A stretch of DNA of 64,000 nt from Marivivens aquimaris (GCF_015220045.1 NZ_JADBGB010000001.1:248001-312000), one strand, 5' to 3'; shown: positions 56,031 to 64,000, counted from the stretch's first letter. Numbers and translations: made by a program. Notes: generated by a model from the sequence alone, not told the origin.

Positions 56031-57077
56031 TTAGAACGGGCGAAGGTGGCAGGGGATGCGGATAGGATCGACCTGCTTGGGCTTTTTACCGATGAGGCCG
56101 AAAAGGGCCTCCAGCATCGCCGGCACGTCCTGTTCGACCATCCCGACGTTGCCAGGAAGGTAGGACCCGAAGGGATCCCAGTCGAAACAGCCGTAGCGAA
56201 CTTGGGCAGCCGCCTCGCCAAGGCCGCTGTGCCAGCGCACGACACCTTCGAGCGATATGGTGGAGTTCACGAAAATGCCCATCGGACCGTCAGGGCGCAG
56301 ATCGGCAAGCCGTCCGGCGGCGCTGTTGGCCGAGTAACCTGCGGCCATGATGTGATCGTCGGGGACGTCGATGCCGCGCTCGTTGTGGGCACGGAAAAAG
56401 CCGTCGAGACGGGCGGCGGTGTTGTTATCCGACAAGCGACCACCGACGAAGCGCAGCGGGCCCTCCCAGCCGAGATCAGCCTTGCAGCGGTCGAGGATAA
56501 GGTTCGTCAGCGCATAGGCGGCGTTGCCGTTGTCCGAAATAACCGAAGGCGCATCGTGGCCGGGCAGGTCGAGGTTCAGCGATTGCACACCATTCGCGGC
56601 ACAAAGCGCGGTGATGCGGTCGGGATCGGTCGCACCGGTCGAGATCAGGCAGTCCACTTGATAGGATAGCAACTCGCGCGCGGCCTCGACTTCGAGCTCG
56701 GGATCACGCTGCGTGCAGGTGATGACTGGAAACATGTTGTTGGCGCGGGCGAGGGCTTCGAACTGTTCGGCAATCGCTCCGAAAAAACGGTTGTCGTACT
56801 TGGGCATAATCATCCCGACGATGTTCGAGCGGTCCTTGCGTAGGGCGCTCGCCTGCATGTTCACAGCGTAGCCTTGCTCCTCCGCCACCTTGAGGATTCG
56901 TTGCGCAAGTTTCTCGCTGATTCGACGCTTCTTCCACGAGCCGTTAATCACCGAACTGACCGCCGTGGGCGACGTTTCGGCGATTTTCGCAAGATCGTAG
57001 ATCGTTGGCCTCTTTGAAGAATTTGTCTCGTTCAACGCCTTACACGCCCTGTCGAATGTAACTTTTTGCAACCCCAT
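56031..57077 (-). CDS. LacI family transcriptional regulator of the pentitol operon
   Basis: 348 residues from ATG 57077; TTG 57035 would give a more typical N-terminus (NETNSSKRPTIYDLA) and is a serious alternative. The helix-turn-helix with hinge is RPTIYDLAKIAETSPTAVSSVINGSWKKRRISEKLAQRILKVAEEQGYAVN; the sugar-binding domain follows (IVGMIMPKYDNRFFGAIAEQFEALARANN). Divergent from the ABC operon, whose promoter has a tandem repeat that is the likely operator. Confidence 0.92.
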   Translation of the reverse strand: MGLQKVTFDRACKALNETNSSKRPTIYDLAKIAETSPTAVSSVINGSWKKRRISEKLAQRILKVAEEQGYAVNMQASALRKDRSNIVGMIMPKYDNRFFGAIAEQFEALARANNMFPVITCTQRDPELEVEAARELLSYQVDCLISTGATDPDRITALCAANGVQSLNLDLPGHDAPSVISDNGNAAYALTNLILDRCKADLGWEGPLRFVGGRLSDNNTAARLDGFFRAHNERGIDVPDDHIMAAGYSANSAAGRLADLRPDGPMGIFVNSTISLEGVVRWHSGLGEAAAQVRYGCFDWDPFGSYLPGNVGMVEQDVPAMLEALFGLIGKKPKQVDPIRIPCHLRPF

Positions 57078-57118
57078 GTTGACAGGATGCGTAAGCGGTG
57101 GCAATCATGCTCCATCGG

Positions 57119-57147
57119 TTGAGCAAATGTTTGAGCAAATGCACAAT
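57119..57147 (+). promoter_or_regulatory. Promoter and tandem operator repeat of the pentitol operon
   Basis: TTGAGCAAATG occurs twice in direct orientation (57119-57129 and 57131-57141), and the junction CAAATGTTTG has inverted symmetry. The first TTGAGC with a 17-base spacer and CACAAT (57142-57147) forms a plausible promoter, so a repressor bound here would cover it. The remaining leader to 57297 has no gene. Confidence 0.5.
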
Positions 57148-57297
57148 CGGTGTAGCAGCCCGAGGAGGGGCGAGGGAGGACATCGCTGATACCGGAAGTC
57201 GTGTGCGCGGCTTTCCTGTAGCGCGGCCCACAGTTGTGGCGCCGGTCCCCCTTCGTTTGGCCGCAAAAACGGGCATAAAAAACCGGAGGAGATTGGA

Positions 57298-58338
57298 ATG
57301 AAATTCCGTAAGACATCGCTGGCCGCAGCTTCGACCGTCGTCGCTGCACTTTTCACCACCGCCGCTACGGCTGAGACCGTTGCGTTCCTGATGCCCGACC
57401 AGGCATCGACCCGCTATGAACAGCACGACTATCCGGGCTTCCAGGCCGCTATGGACGAGCTCTGTGCTGACTGCACCGTGATCTACCAGAACGCAAACGG
57501 CGACGTTGCTCTCCAGCAGCAGCAGTTCAACTCGGTCATCGCGCAGGGCGCGAGCGTCATCGTTCTCGACCCCGTCGACTCGTCGGCTGCTGCGGCTCTG
57601 GTTCAGATCGCACACTCGCAGGACGTCAAAGTCGTCGCCTATGACCGCCCGATCCCGGACGTTCCGGCTGACTTCTACGTCTCGTTCGACAACGAAGGCA
57701 TCGGCCGCGCTATCGCCCAGTCGCTCGTTGACCACCTCGAAGAGATGGGCGTCGAAGAAGGCGCTGGCGTTCTCCAGATCAACGGCTCGCCGACCGACGC
57801 TGCTGCCGGCCTGATCCGTGACGGTATCGACTCGGCTCTGGACAACTCGATCTACGTGACCCTGTCCGAGTTCGACACTCCGGATTGGGCTCCGCCGAAG
57901 GCGCAGGAATGGGCTGCAGGTCAGATCACCCGCTTCGGTTCGGACATCAAAGGCATCGTGGCTGCGAACGACGGCACCGGTGGCGGCGCGATCGCTGCTC
58001 TGAAAGCTGCCGGTGTTGACCCGCTTCCGCCGGTCACCGGTAACGACGCAACCATCGCTGCTCTCCAGCTGATCATCGCTGGCGACCAGTACAACACCAT
58101 CTCGAAGCCGTCGGAAATCGTTGCCGAAGCTGCCGCACACGTTGCCATGCAGTTGATCAACGGTGTGACCCCTGAAGCGACCTCGACCCTGTACGACACG
58201 CCTTCGCAGCTGTTCGTTCCGGCCGTTGTCACTCAGGAAAACATCAAGGCCGAAATCTTCGACAAGGGCATCCAGACTGCTGAAGAAGTCTGCACCGGCG
58301 AATACGCTGACGCCTGCGCCGAACTGGGTATCGAGTAA
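57298..58338 (+). CDS. Sugar/polyol ABC transporter periplasmic binding protein
   Basis: 346 residues with signal peptide (KFRKTSLAAASTVVAALFTTAATA). Periplasmic binding protein family I (XylF/RbsB-like): VAFLMPDQASTRYEQHDYPGFQ, VIVLDPVDSSAAAALV, VVAYDRPIPDVPADFYVSFDNEGIG and PPVTGNDATIAALQLIIAGDQYNTI. It should bring a pentose or pentitol to the permease; ribitol is inferred from the enzymes downstream. GGAGGAGA stands before ATG 57298. Two cysteine pairs in the mature part. Confidence 0.91.
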   Translation: MKFRKTSLAAASTVVAALFTTAATAETVAFLMPDQASTRYEQHDYPGFQAAMDELCADCTVIYQNANGDVALQQQQFNSVIAQGASVIVLDPVDSSAAAALVQIAHSQDVKVVAYDRPIPDVPADFYVSFDNEGIGRAIAQSLVDHLEEMGVEEGAGVLQINGSPTDAAAGLIRDGIDSALDNSIYVTLSEFDTPDWAPPKAQEWAAGQITRFGSDIKGIVAANDGTGGGAIAALKAAGVDPLPPVTGNDATIAALQLIIAGDQYNTISKPSEIVAEAAAHVAMQLINGVTPEATSTLYDTPSQLFVPAVVTQENIKAEIFDKGIQTAEEVCTGEYADACAELGIE

Positions 58339-58347
58339 TCCAACGGC

Positions 58348-58370
58348 GGGGGCGGCATCCAGCCGCCCCC
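58348..58370 (+). promoter_or_regulatory. GC-rich stem-loop after the binding-protein gene
   Basis: Perfect 9-bp stem GGGGGCGGC / GCCGCCCCC with loop ATCCA, followed by AACGCCATTTTAAG, between the binding-protein and ATPase genes. Likely a partial terminator or mRNA stabiliser. Confidence 0.65.
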
Positions 58371-58397
58371 AACGCCATTTTAAGGGGAGGGGAGCCA

Positions 58398-59180
58398 ATG
58401 ACGGCTGATAAAGGCGAGCTTATTCTCAAGCTTCGTGGAGTTTCCAAACAGTTCGGAGCGGTGACTGCGCTCAAGGACATCGAACTGGACGTACATGCCG
58501 GAGAGGTTGTCGCGCTGGTCGGTGACAACGGCGCAGGCAAATCGACGCTGATCAAGGTTCTGGCAGGTGTTCACCAGCCGACCGAAGGTACGATCGAATG
58601 GTGCGGCAAGCCCGTGTCGCTCGACAGTCCGGGTACGGCGCTGGAGCTTGGCATCGCGACCGTATTCCAGGATCTCGCGCTCTGCGAAAACCTCGACGTT
58701 GTGTCGAACCTCTTCCTCGGTCACGAAATCAATCCGTGGCAGCTTGATGAAGTGCAGATGGAGGTCCGTGCATGGACGCTTCTGCGCGAGCTGGCCGCCC
58801 GTATTCCGTCGGTCCGCGAACCCATCGCTTCGCTCTCGGGCGGTCAGCGCCAGACGGTTGCGATTGCGCGTTCGCTGCTGCTCGACCCCAAGATCATCAT
58901 GCTCGACGAACCGACCGCTGCGCTGGGTGTCGCCCAGACCGCCGAGGTTCTGAACCTGATCGAGCGCGTCCGTGATCGTGGTCACGGCGTGATCCTGATT
59001 TCGCACAACATGGAAGATGTGCGTGCTGTTGCCGACCGTATCGTCGTGCTGCGTCTGGGTCAGAACAACGGTGTCTTCACCAACGAGACCTCCCATCAGG
59101 AACTGGTCGCCGCCATCACCGGCGCGTCCGAAAATGCCGTGTCGCGCCGTATGGCCCGCAAACAGGAGGAAGCGGTATGA
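58398..59180 (+). CDS. Sugar ABC transporter ATPase, single-domain type
   Basis: 260 residues, GGGGAGGGG upstream. Walker A GDNGAGKSTLIKVLAG, signature LSGGQRQTVAIARSLLLD, Walker B KIIMLDEPTAAL, switch His in ILISHNMEDV. Unlike RbsA or XylG, which carry two ABC cassettes in about 500 residues, this has one, as in the FrcA fructose transporter of Sinorhizobium. The active transporter therefore needs a homodimer of it. Overlaps the permease gene by four bases. Confidence 0.92.
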   Translation: MTADKGELILKLRGVSKQFGAVTALKDIELDVHAGEVVALVGDNGAGKSTLIKVLAGVHQPTEGTIEWCGKPVSLDSPGTALELGIATVFQDLALCENLDVVSNLFLGHEINPWQLDEVQMEVRAWTLLRELAARIPSVREPIASLSGGQRQTVAIARSLLLDPKIIMLDEPTAALGVAQTAEVLNLIERVRDRGHGVILISHNMEDVRAVADRIVVLRLGQNNGVFTNETSHQELVAAITGASENAVSRRMARKQEEAV

Positions 59181-60415
59181 CCAATATTTCCGACCAACTC
59201 GACCGCGAAGACAGCCGCGTCCGTCATGACGAAGGCATCGGCGGCGCCATCCGTGCGTTTTTCGACCGCGTGAAATCCGGCGACCTCGGCATGCTGCCGG
59301 TCTTCATCGGCCTCCTGCTGATTTCGGTCGTGTTCAGCTCCCTGAACCCCGTCTTCCTTGCCCCGAATAACCTTGTGAACCTGCTGTTCGATGCGGCCGC
59401 TATCGGTCTGATTTCGCTCGGTGTTGTCTGCGTTCTGCTACTGGGCGAGATTGACCTGTCCATCGGTTCGATGAGCGGTCTGGCCTCCGCGCTGATCGGT
59501 GTGCTCTGGGTGAATGCTGGCCTTCCGTGGCCGTTCGCCGTTGTGCTTGCCGTGCTCGCCGGTGCGGCTGTCGGTCTGCTCTACGGCTTCCTGCGCAATA
59601 AGTTCGAGATGCCCTCGTTCGTTGCGACCCTCGCCGGTCTGCTCGCGCTGCTCGGCCTTCAGCTTTACCTGCTGGGTTCGACCGGTTCGATCAACCTGCC
59701 GTATACCTCGACCCTCGTGAAGTTCGGTCAGATCATGATCATGCCCGCTTGGTTGAGCTACATCTGCGCGCTTCTGCCGGGTGCCGTCATTGTCTACACC
59801 GGCATGAACACCAACAAACGCCGCCGCGCCGCCAATCTGTCGAGCCCGGGTATGTCGGTGGTCTTTGCCAAGGCAATCATCATCACCGTCGCGCTGGTCT
59901 TCTGCGTCTACTACCTCGAACTTGGTCGCGGTGTGCCGTGGATGTTCGCTGTCTTCACAGTCTTCGTGATCGCTCTCGAATACGCTCTGCGCCGCACCAA
60001 ATGGGGCCGCTCGATGTTCGCTGTCGGTGGTAACGCCGAAGCTGCCCGCCGCTCGGGTATCAATGTCCGCGGCATCCGTATGTCGGCCTTTATGATCTGT
60101 TCGGCCTTCGCCTCGCTCGGCGGTGTGTTTGCGGCCTCGCGTCTTGCCTCCGCCAGCCAGCAGGCCGGTACGGGCGACGTGAACCTCAACGCGATTGCCG
60201 CGGCTGTGATCGGTGGCACCTCGCTCTTTGGTGGCCGTGGTTCGGCTTGGTCCGCGCTGCTCGGTGTGATCGTGATCCAGGCGATTTCGAACGGTCTGAC
60301 CCTTCTGAACCTCAGCTCTTCGCTGCGCTACATGATCACAGGTGCCGTTCTGGCCATCGCCGTGATCGTCGACTCTCTTGCTCGTCGCTCCCGCGCCAGC
60401 CACGGTCGTGCGTGA
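59177..60415 (+). CDS. Sugar ABC transporter permease
   Basis: 412 residues with about ten membrane helices; branched-chain/ribose-type permease family (XylH/FrcC-like). SVVFSSLNPVFLAPNNLVNLLFDAAAIGLISLGVVCVLLLGEIDLSIGSMSGL and NAEAARRSGINVRGIRMSAFMICSAFASLGGVFAASRL are typical. A hydrophilic N-terminal tail of about 45 residues precedes the first helix. Coupled to the ATPase gene; 15 bases before the dehydrogenase gene. Confidence 0.92.
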   Translation: MTNISDQLDREDSRVRHDEGIGGAIRAFFDRVKSGDLGMLPVFIGLLLISVVFSSLNPVFLAPNNLVNLLFDAAAIGLISLGVVCVLLLGEIDLSIGSMSGLASALIGVLWVNAGLPWPFAVVLAVLAGAAVGLLYGFLRNKFEMPSFVATLAGLLALLGLQLYLLGSTGSINLPYTSTLVKFGQIMIMPAWLSYICALLPGAVIVYTGMNTNKRRRAANLSSPGMSVVFAKAIIITVALVFCVYYLELGRGVPWMFAVFTVFVIALEYALRRTKWGRSMFAVGGNAEAARRSGINVRGIRMSAFMICSAFASLGGVFAASRLASASQQAGTGDVNLNAIAAAVIGGTSLFGGRGSAWSALLGVIVIQAISNGLTLLNLSSSLRYMITGAVLAIAVIVDSLARRSRASHGRA

Positions 60416-60430
60416 TCGAAAGGACCAATC

Positions 60431-61153
60431 ATGCTCATGAAAGATAAAACCGCCGCCATTACCGGAGCCGCCTCTGGCATCGGTCTGGCCTGTGCCAAGA
60501 AGCTGCTCGAAGAAGGTGCCAAGGTCGTTCTGATCGACCGCGATGCCGAAAAGCTCGAAAAGCTCTGCGGCGAGCTGGGCGAGAATGCCAAGCCGATGGT
60601 CCTCAATCTGTTCGACGGTGCTGCGGTGTCCGGCATGATGCCGAAGATCGAAGAACTGGTCGGTCCGCTTGATATCTTCCACGCCAACGCCGGTGCTTAC
60701 ATCGGCGGGGCGGCGGCAGAGGGTGATCCCGACGCTTGGGACCGTATGCTGAACCTCAATATCAACGCGGCTTTCCGCTGTGTGAATGCGGTTCTGCCCA
60801 AGATGATCGAACGCAAAACTGGCGACGTGATTTTCACGTCGTCGGTGGCGGGCGTCGTCCCCGTCGTATGGGAGCCGATCTACACCGCGTCCAAGTTCGC
60901 GGTTCAGGCGTTCATGCACACCACCCGCCGACAGGTTTCCGAACACGGCATCCGTATGGGTGCCGTCCTCCCAGGGCCGGTCGTCACAGCACTGCTGGAT
61001 GACTGGCCCAAAGCGAAAATGGACGAAGCTCTGGCCAACGGCTCGCTGATGCAGCCTGTCGAAGTGGCCGAAGCCGTTCTGTTCATGCTCAGCCGTCCGC
61101 GCAATGTGGTGATCCGTGACCTCGTGATCCTGCCCAACAGCGTGGACCTCTAA
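60431..61153 (+). CDS. SDR-family dehydrogenase, probably ribitol 2-dehydrogenase
   Basis: 240 residues, AAAGGA seven bases before ATG 60431. Classical short-chain dehydrogenase: cofactor motif TGAASGIG (about 11-18), Asp in IDRDAEKL that favours NAD over NADP, NAG in [11 protein letters not shown], catalytic Ser in FTSSVAGVV and YTASK. Overall resembles RbtD, which oxidises ribitol to D-ribulose. The kinase next door and the polyol-type transporter fit this; other pentitols cannot be excluded. Confidence 0.86.
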   Translation: MLMKDKTAAITGAASGIGLACAKKLLEEGAKVVLIDRDAEKLEKLCGELGENAKPMVLNLFDGAAVSGMMPKIEELVGPLDIFHANAGAYIGGAAAEGDPDAWDRMLNLNINAAFRCVNAVLPKMIERKTGDVIFTSSVAGVVPVVWEPIYTASKFAVQAFMHTTRRQVSEHGIRMGAVLPGPVVTALLDDWPKAKMDEALANGSLMQPVEVAEAVLFMLSRPRNVVIRDLVILPNSVDL

Positions 61154-61173
61154 GGCCCGCGAAGGAGAAACTC

Positions 61174-62793
61174 ATGACTGGAGGAGAGGGCGGCTACGTC
61201 GTCGGTGTCGATGTCGGCACCGGTAGCGCACGGGCCGGTATCTTTACGCTCGCGGGGGAAATGGTCGGCACCGACAAGTGCGCCATCACGCTCTACCGCG
61301 ATCCGGGTTCGATCGTCGAACAGTCGAGCGACGAAATCTGGCAAGCCGTCGTCAAATCGGTGCGCGGCGCTGTCGCTGCCGCCAAGGTCGATCCGGCGGA
61401 CATCAAGGGCATCGGTTTCGACGCCACCTGTTCGCTAGTCGTGCTGGGCGAGAACGGTCAATCGATGCCTGTCGGTGATCCGGCCAAGCCCGAGCGCAAC
61501 ATCATCGTGTGGATGGACCACCGCGCGCTTGAGCAGGCCGAGCGTATCAACGCCAAGGGACACCGCGTTCTCGACTATGTCGGGGGGCGCATCTCGCCCG
61601 AGATGGAAACGCCCAAGCTGCTGTGGCTCAAGGAAAACCGACCTGAGATTTTCGCAAACGCCTGGCAGTTCATGGACCTGACGGACTTCCTGACGTGGCG
61701 GGCCACGGGTGACGTGTCGCGGTCGGTTTGTACGGTGACGTGCAAGTGGACCTATATGGCGCACGAGAATGCGTGGGACGCGAGCTACTTCAACTCTGTC
61801 GGTCTCGAAGAACTGACCGAGGACGGGTTCAAGCGCATCGGGGACATCGTTGTGCCTGCGGGTCAGGCGCTGGGGCAGGGGCTTGATGCCCGCGCTGCCG
61901 AAGAGTTGGGCTTGCTGGCGGGAACGCCTGTGGGCGCAGGTCTGATCGACGCCCATGCGGGCGGGATCGGTACTGTCGGCGCGGCCGGTGGTGGCGGGGC
62001 AGAGGCGAACCTCGCCTATGTGTTCGGCACCTCGTCCTGCACGATGACGTCGACCGCAGAGCCTGTCTTTGTGCCCGGCGTTTGGGGGCCTTATTATTCG
62101 GCGATGGTGCCGGGTCTGTGGCTCAACGAAGGCGGCCAGTCCGCTGCGGGCGCTGCCATCGATCACCTGCTGGAGCATCATCCCGCGACCGCTGAAGCGC
62201 GGGAACTGGCGGCGGCCGACGGCAAGTCCTTGCCCGAGTGGTTGGCGGATCGCGCTGCGGCTTCGCTAAAATCGGGTGGTCATGCTGCCGACCTGGCAAG
62301 CGGCCTGCACGTGGTGCCAGAGTTCCTCGGTAACCGTGCACCCTACGCTGATCCGCATACCCGTGCGGTGATTGCGGGCCTCGGGATGGAGCGAGACGTG
62401 GACAGCCTCGTGTCGCTTTACATCGCGGGACTTTGCGGCATCGGCTACGGCCTTCGCCAGATCGTCGAAGCGCAGGATCGCGCGGGCGCGAGCATCGACA
62501 GCATCGTCATCAGCGGCGGTGCAGGTCGGAACGAAATGATCCGCCAACTCCTCGCCGATGCGACGGGCAAGGAAATCGCGGTGCCTGCGGTGGACGAACC
62601 TGTTCTCCTCGGTTCGGCTATTCTTGGCGCTGTGGCGGCAGGCATCCACGCAGACATCCCTGCTGCGATGATGGAGATGTCGCAGTTTGCCAATCGCTAT
62701 GCCCCCGAGGCAGAGGCGCGCGAAGTGCACGAGAGCCGTTTCCGCACGTTCGAGCAGTTGCAAGCTGTTGCCCGCGCGGCGGCTATTCGCTGA
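61174..62793 (+). CDS. FGGY-family pentulose kinase, probably D-ribulokinase
   Basis: 539 residues. Actin-like sugar kinase of the pentulose kinase branch: phosphate-1 loop VGVDVGTGSARAGIF, substrate segment IIVWMDHRALEQAERIN, VFGTSSCTMTSTAEP and IVISGGAGRNEMIRQLLADATGKEIAVP near the C-terminus. It should phosphorylate D-ribulose made by the dehydrogenase, sending it to the pentose phosphate pathway. Last gene of the operon, followed by the dispersed repeat. Confidence 0.89.
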   Translation: MTGGEGGYVVGVDVGTGSARAGIFTLAGEMVGTDKCAITLYRDPGSIVEQSSDEIWQAVVKSVRGAVAAAKVDPADIKGIGFDATCSLVVLGENGQSMPVGDPAKPERNIIVWMDHRALEQAERINAKGHRVLDYVGGRISPEMETPKLLWLKENRPEIFANAWQFMDLTDFLTWRATGDVSRSVCTVTCKWTYMAHENAWDASYFNSVGLEELTEDGFKRIGDIVVPAGQALGQGLDARAAEELGLLAGTPVGAGLIDAHAGGIGTVGAAGGGGAEANLAYVFGTSSCTMTSTAEPVFVPGVWGPYYSAMVPGLWLNEGGQSAAGAAIDHLLEHHPATAEARELAAADGKSLPEWLADRAAASLKSGGHAADLASGLHVVPEFLGNRAPYADPHTRAVIAGLGMERDVDSLVSLYIAGLCGIGYGLRQIVEAQDRAGASIDSIVISGGAGRNEMIRQLLADATGKEIAVPAVDEPVLLGSAILGAVAAGIHADIPAAMMEMSQFANRYAPEAEAREVHESRFRTFEQLQAVARAAAIR

Positions 62794-62804
62794 AACCTTG
62801 GCTG

Positions 62805-62867
62805 GAGGGGCGCTGCCCCTCTGGCCTGCGGCCATTCACCCCGAGGTATTTGGGTCAGAATGAAGAG
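62805..62867 (+). repeat. Copy 3 of the dispersed intergenic repeat (long form)
   Basis: AGGGGCGCTGCCCCTCTGGC, then CTGCGGCCATTCACCCCGAG and GTATTTGGGTCAGAATGAAG. In reverse complement its modules (AAATACCTCGGGGTGAA, a short GGC hairpin, AGGGGCAGCGCCCC) align with copy 2 at 41877-41933; its outer end aligns with copy 1 at 27815-27848. Confidence 0.65.
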
Positions 62868-62905
62868 CCGCTTGCGCGAGCGGAAATGCTATCGCACAAG
62901 GGCTC

Positions 62906-63355
62906 ATGGTCTTTCGCAGTTACATGTCAGAAGCGCTGGAAGAAGCGCGGCTTGCCGGAGAGCGCGGCGAGGTGCCGGTTGGCGCTGTTGTCGTATCGCC
63001 TGACGGCGAGGTCGTGGCGCGAGCAGGGAACCGGACACGGGAGTTGTCTGACCCCACGGCCCATGCCGAGACTTTGGCGATCAGAGCGGCTTGTGCTGCG
63101 GCGGGGTCGGAGCGGCTAACGGGCTATGATCTGTACGTGACGCTCGAGCCGTGTCCGATGTGCGCGGCGGTCATTTCGTTTGCGCGGATCGGGCGGCTTT
63201 ATTACGGGGCATCCGATCCGAAGTCGGGCGGTGTGGCGCAAGGGCCGCGCGTTTATTCCCATCCGCAATGCCACCACGCGCCCGAGGTGTACGACGGGAT
63301 CGCAGCACCCGAGGCGGAACGGATGCTGCGGGAGTTCTTTGCCAGCCGCCGTTAG
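62906..63355 (+). CDS. tadA: tRNA-specific adenosine deaminase
   Basis: 149 residues. Makes inosine at wobble position 34 of tRNA-Arg(ACG). Zinc and catalytic motifs are TAHAETLAIRAA (HAE) and TLEPCPMCAAVI (PCxxC). ATG 62906 has AAGGG three bases before it; ATG 62924 (MSEALEEARLAGERG) is also plausible and closer to most relatives. Convergent with the hydrolase gene; the stops overlap in TTAG. Confidence 0.95.
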   Translation: MVFRSYMSEALEEARLAGERGEVPVGAVVVSPDGEVVARAGNRTRELSDPTAHAETLAIRAACAAAGSERLTGYDLYVTLEPCPMCAAVISFARIGRLYYGASDPKSGGVAQGPRVYSHPQCHHAPEVYDGIAAPEAERMLREFFASRR

Positions 63356-64000
63356 AGCGTGATCGTTTCCATCACTTCGGGCGAGAGGACATCGACGTTC
63401 GGCAATGCCTCGATCAGTTCGGTCGGTTCCTGAGCCAGCAGCGGGAACGTGCGGTAGTGGCAGGGGATCACGGTTTTGAAATCGAAGAACCGTTTCGCCG
63501 CATAGGCGGCGCCTTCCATATCCATCGTGAAGTGCCCACCGCAGCACAGAATGCCGATGTCGGGTTTGTAGCGGTCTGCGATCAGCTCCATGTCCATCAT
63601 GACATCGGTATCGCCGGTGAAGTAGATCGAGTGGCCTTCGGCGCGGATCACGAAGCCTGCCTCGCCGCCAGCGTAGACGGGCATTCCGCCTTTGTAGTCG
63701 ATGCTGGAAGAGTGGACGGCATTCACCATCGTCACGCGCACGTCGCCCAGAGTGATCGTGCCGCCCTTGCCGAAGCCGTTGGTTTTGGCGCCGTCTTCGG
63801 TGAGGATGTCGGACAGCTCGTGCATACACAGGATCGGGATGTCGAGGTCCTTGGAGATGCTGACGCAATTGCTCGCGTGGTCGCCGTGTCCGTGGGACAG
63901 CAGGATGGCGGTTGCGCCTTTAATGGCGTCGTCGCGGCGGTCTTCGGGGAAGGCGGGGTTGCCCGAGAGCCAAGGGTCGATCAGCAGGATCTGGTCTGCG
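63352..64000 (-). CDS. UPF0173-type metal-dependent hydrolase, 5' end cut by the window
   Basis: 216 visible codons of a metallo-beta-lactamase fold protein entering from the right edge. The metal motif SHGHGDHASN (HxHxDH) lies in the part upstream of position 63830, followed by TLGDVRVTMVNAVHSS, the metal-binding YFTGDTDVMMDMELI and the C-terminal CHYRTFPLLAQEPTEL. Family members lack a firmly assigned substrate. Internal ATG 63825 is not the start, since the catalytic motif lies before it. Confidence 0.92.
   Translation of the reverse strand, partial: ADQILLIDPWLSGNPAFPEDRRDDAIKGATAILLSHGHGDHASNCVSISKDLDIPILCMHELSDILTEDGAKTNGFGKGGTITLGDVRVTMVNAVHSSSIDYKGGMPVYAGGEAGFVIRAEGHSIYFTGDTDVMMDMELIADRYKPDIGILCCGGHFTMDMEGAAYAAKRFFDFKTVIPCHYRTFPLLAQEPTELIEALPNVDVLSPEVMETITL

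Overview
The window is an ordinary-looking, gene-dense piece of chromosome from an alphaproteobacterium of the Rhodobacterales (Roseobacter-type Rhodobacteraceae). The evidence is the GC-rich coding style, the order ruvCAB / ybgC-tolQRAB-pal-cpoB-tilS-ftsH, a phosphatidylcholine synthase, DUF1127 and other small proteins typical of the group, the potFGHI locus, and the dispersed 'AAATAC(C)TC / AAATATCCCGGGGG' intergenic repeat. I see no phage, insertion sequence, CRISPR array, rRNA or tRNA. The genus cannot be set from the sequence alone.

Layout. 1-9200: sat (partial), trxB with a divergent Lrp/AsnC regulator, a 49-residue orphan protein, the overlapping operon lgt-midA-pgeF, ubiK, a TerC-like membrane protein overlapping a TusA-like protein, mobA and a DUF2478 protein. 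9200-17640: a polyamine locus, with the transporter potFGHI on the minus strand, a divergent class III aminotransferase, FAD amine oxidase and acetyltransferase, and a GntR/FCD regulator. A shared palindrome (TGATCAAATT core) lies in front of potF, the aminotransferase and the regulator. 17650-23740: tamA-tamB and a hemerythrin protein as one overlapping operon. 23900-33600: TetR regulator, truA, ycjX-ycjF, priA, an MgtC-like protein, DUF484-xerC-pcs and an acetyltransferase. 33600-39350: ileS, MFS transporter, prmA, DUF1127. 39350-49900: ruvCAB, an unknown 205-residue protein, and the full Tol-Pal cluster running into tilS. 49900-56000: ftsH, tam, a MOSC protein, folD, a membrane LytTR protein and pdeM. 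56000-62800: a LacI-controlled pentitol operon, probably for ribitol (binding protein, single-domain ABC ATPase, permease, SDR dehydrogenase, FGGY pentulose kinase). 62900-64000: tadA and a partial metallo-hydrolase.

The most interesting signal is in front of ileS. A good promoter points at a 16-codon ORF (MFYVAHFIIRIINPAL) that carries four isoleucine codons, ends inside a strong hairpin, and appears to start at or within a base or two of the transcription start. This looks like a leaderless isoleucine-sensing leader peptide for isoleucyl-tRNA synthetase, analogous in layout to the leaderless trpL attenuator of rhizobia. Other regulatory signals read from the sequence are four TTGCGCAA-type sites between trxB and the Lrp-family gene, a tandem TTGAGCAAATG repeat in the LacI-controlled promoter, and a near-consensus alphaproteobacterial SOS box in front of ruvC. 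Two stem-loops follow the binding-protein genes of both ABC operons.
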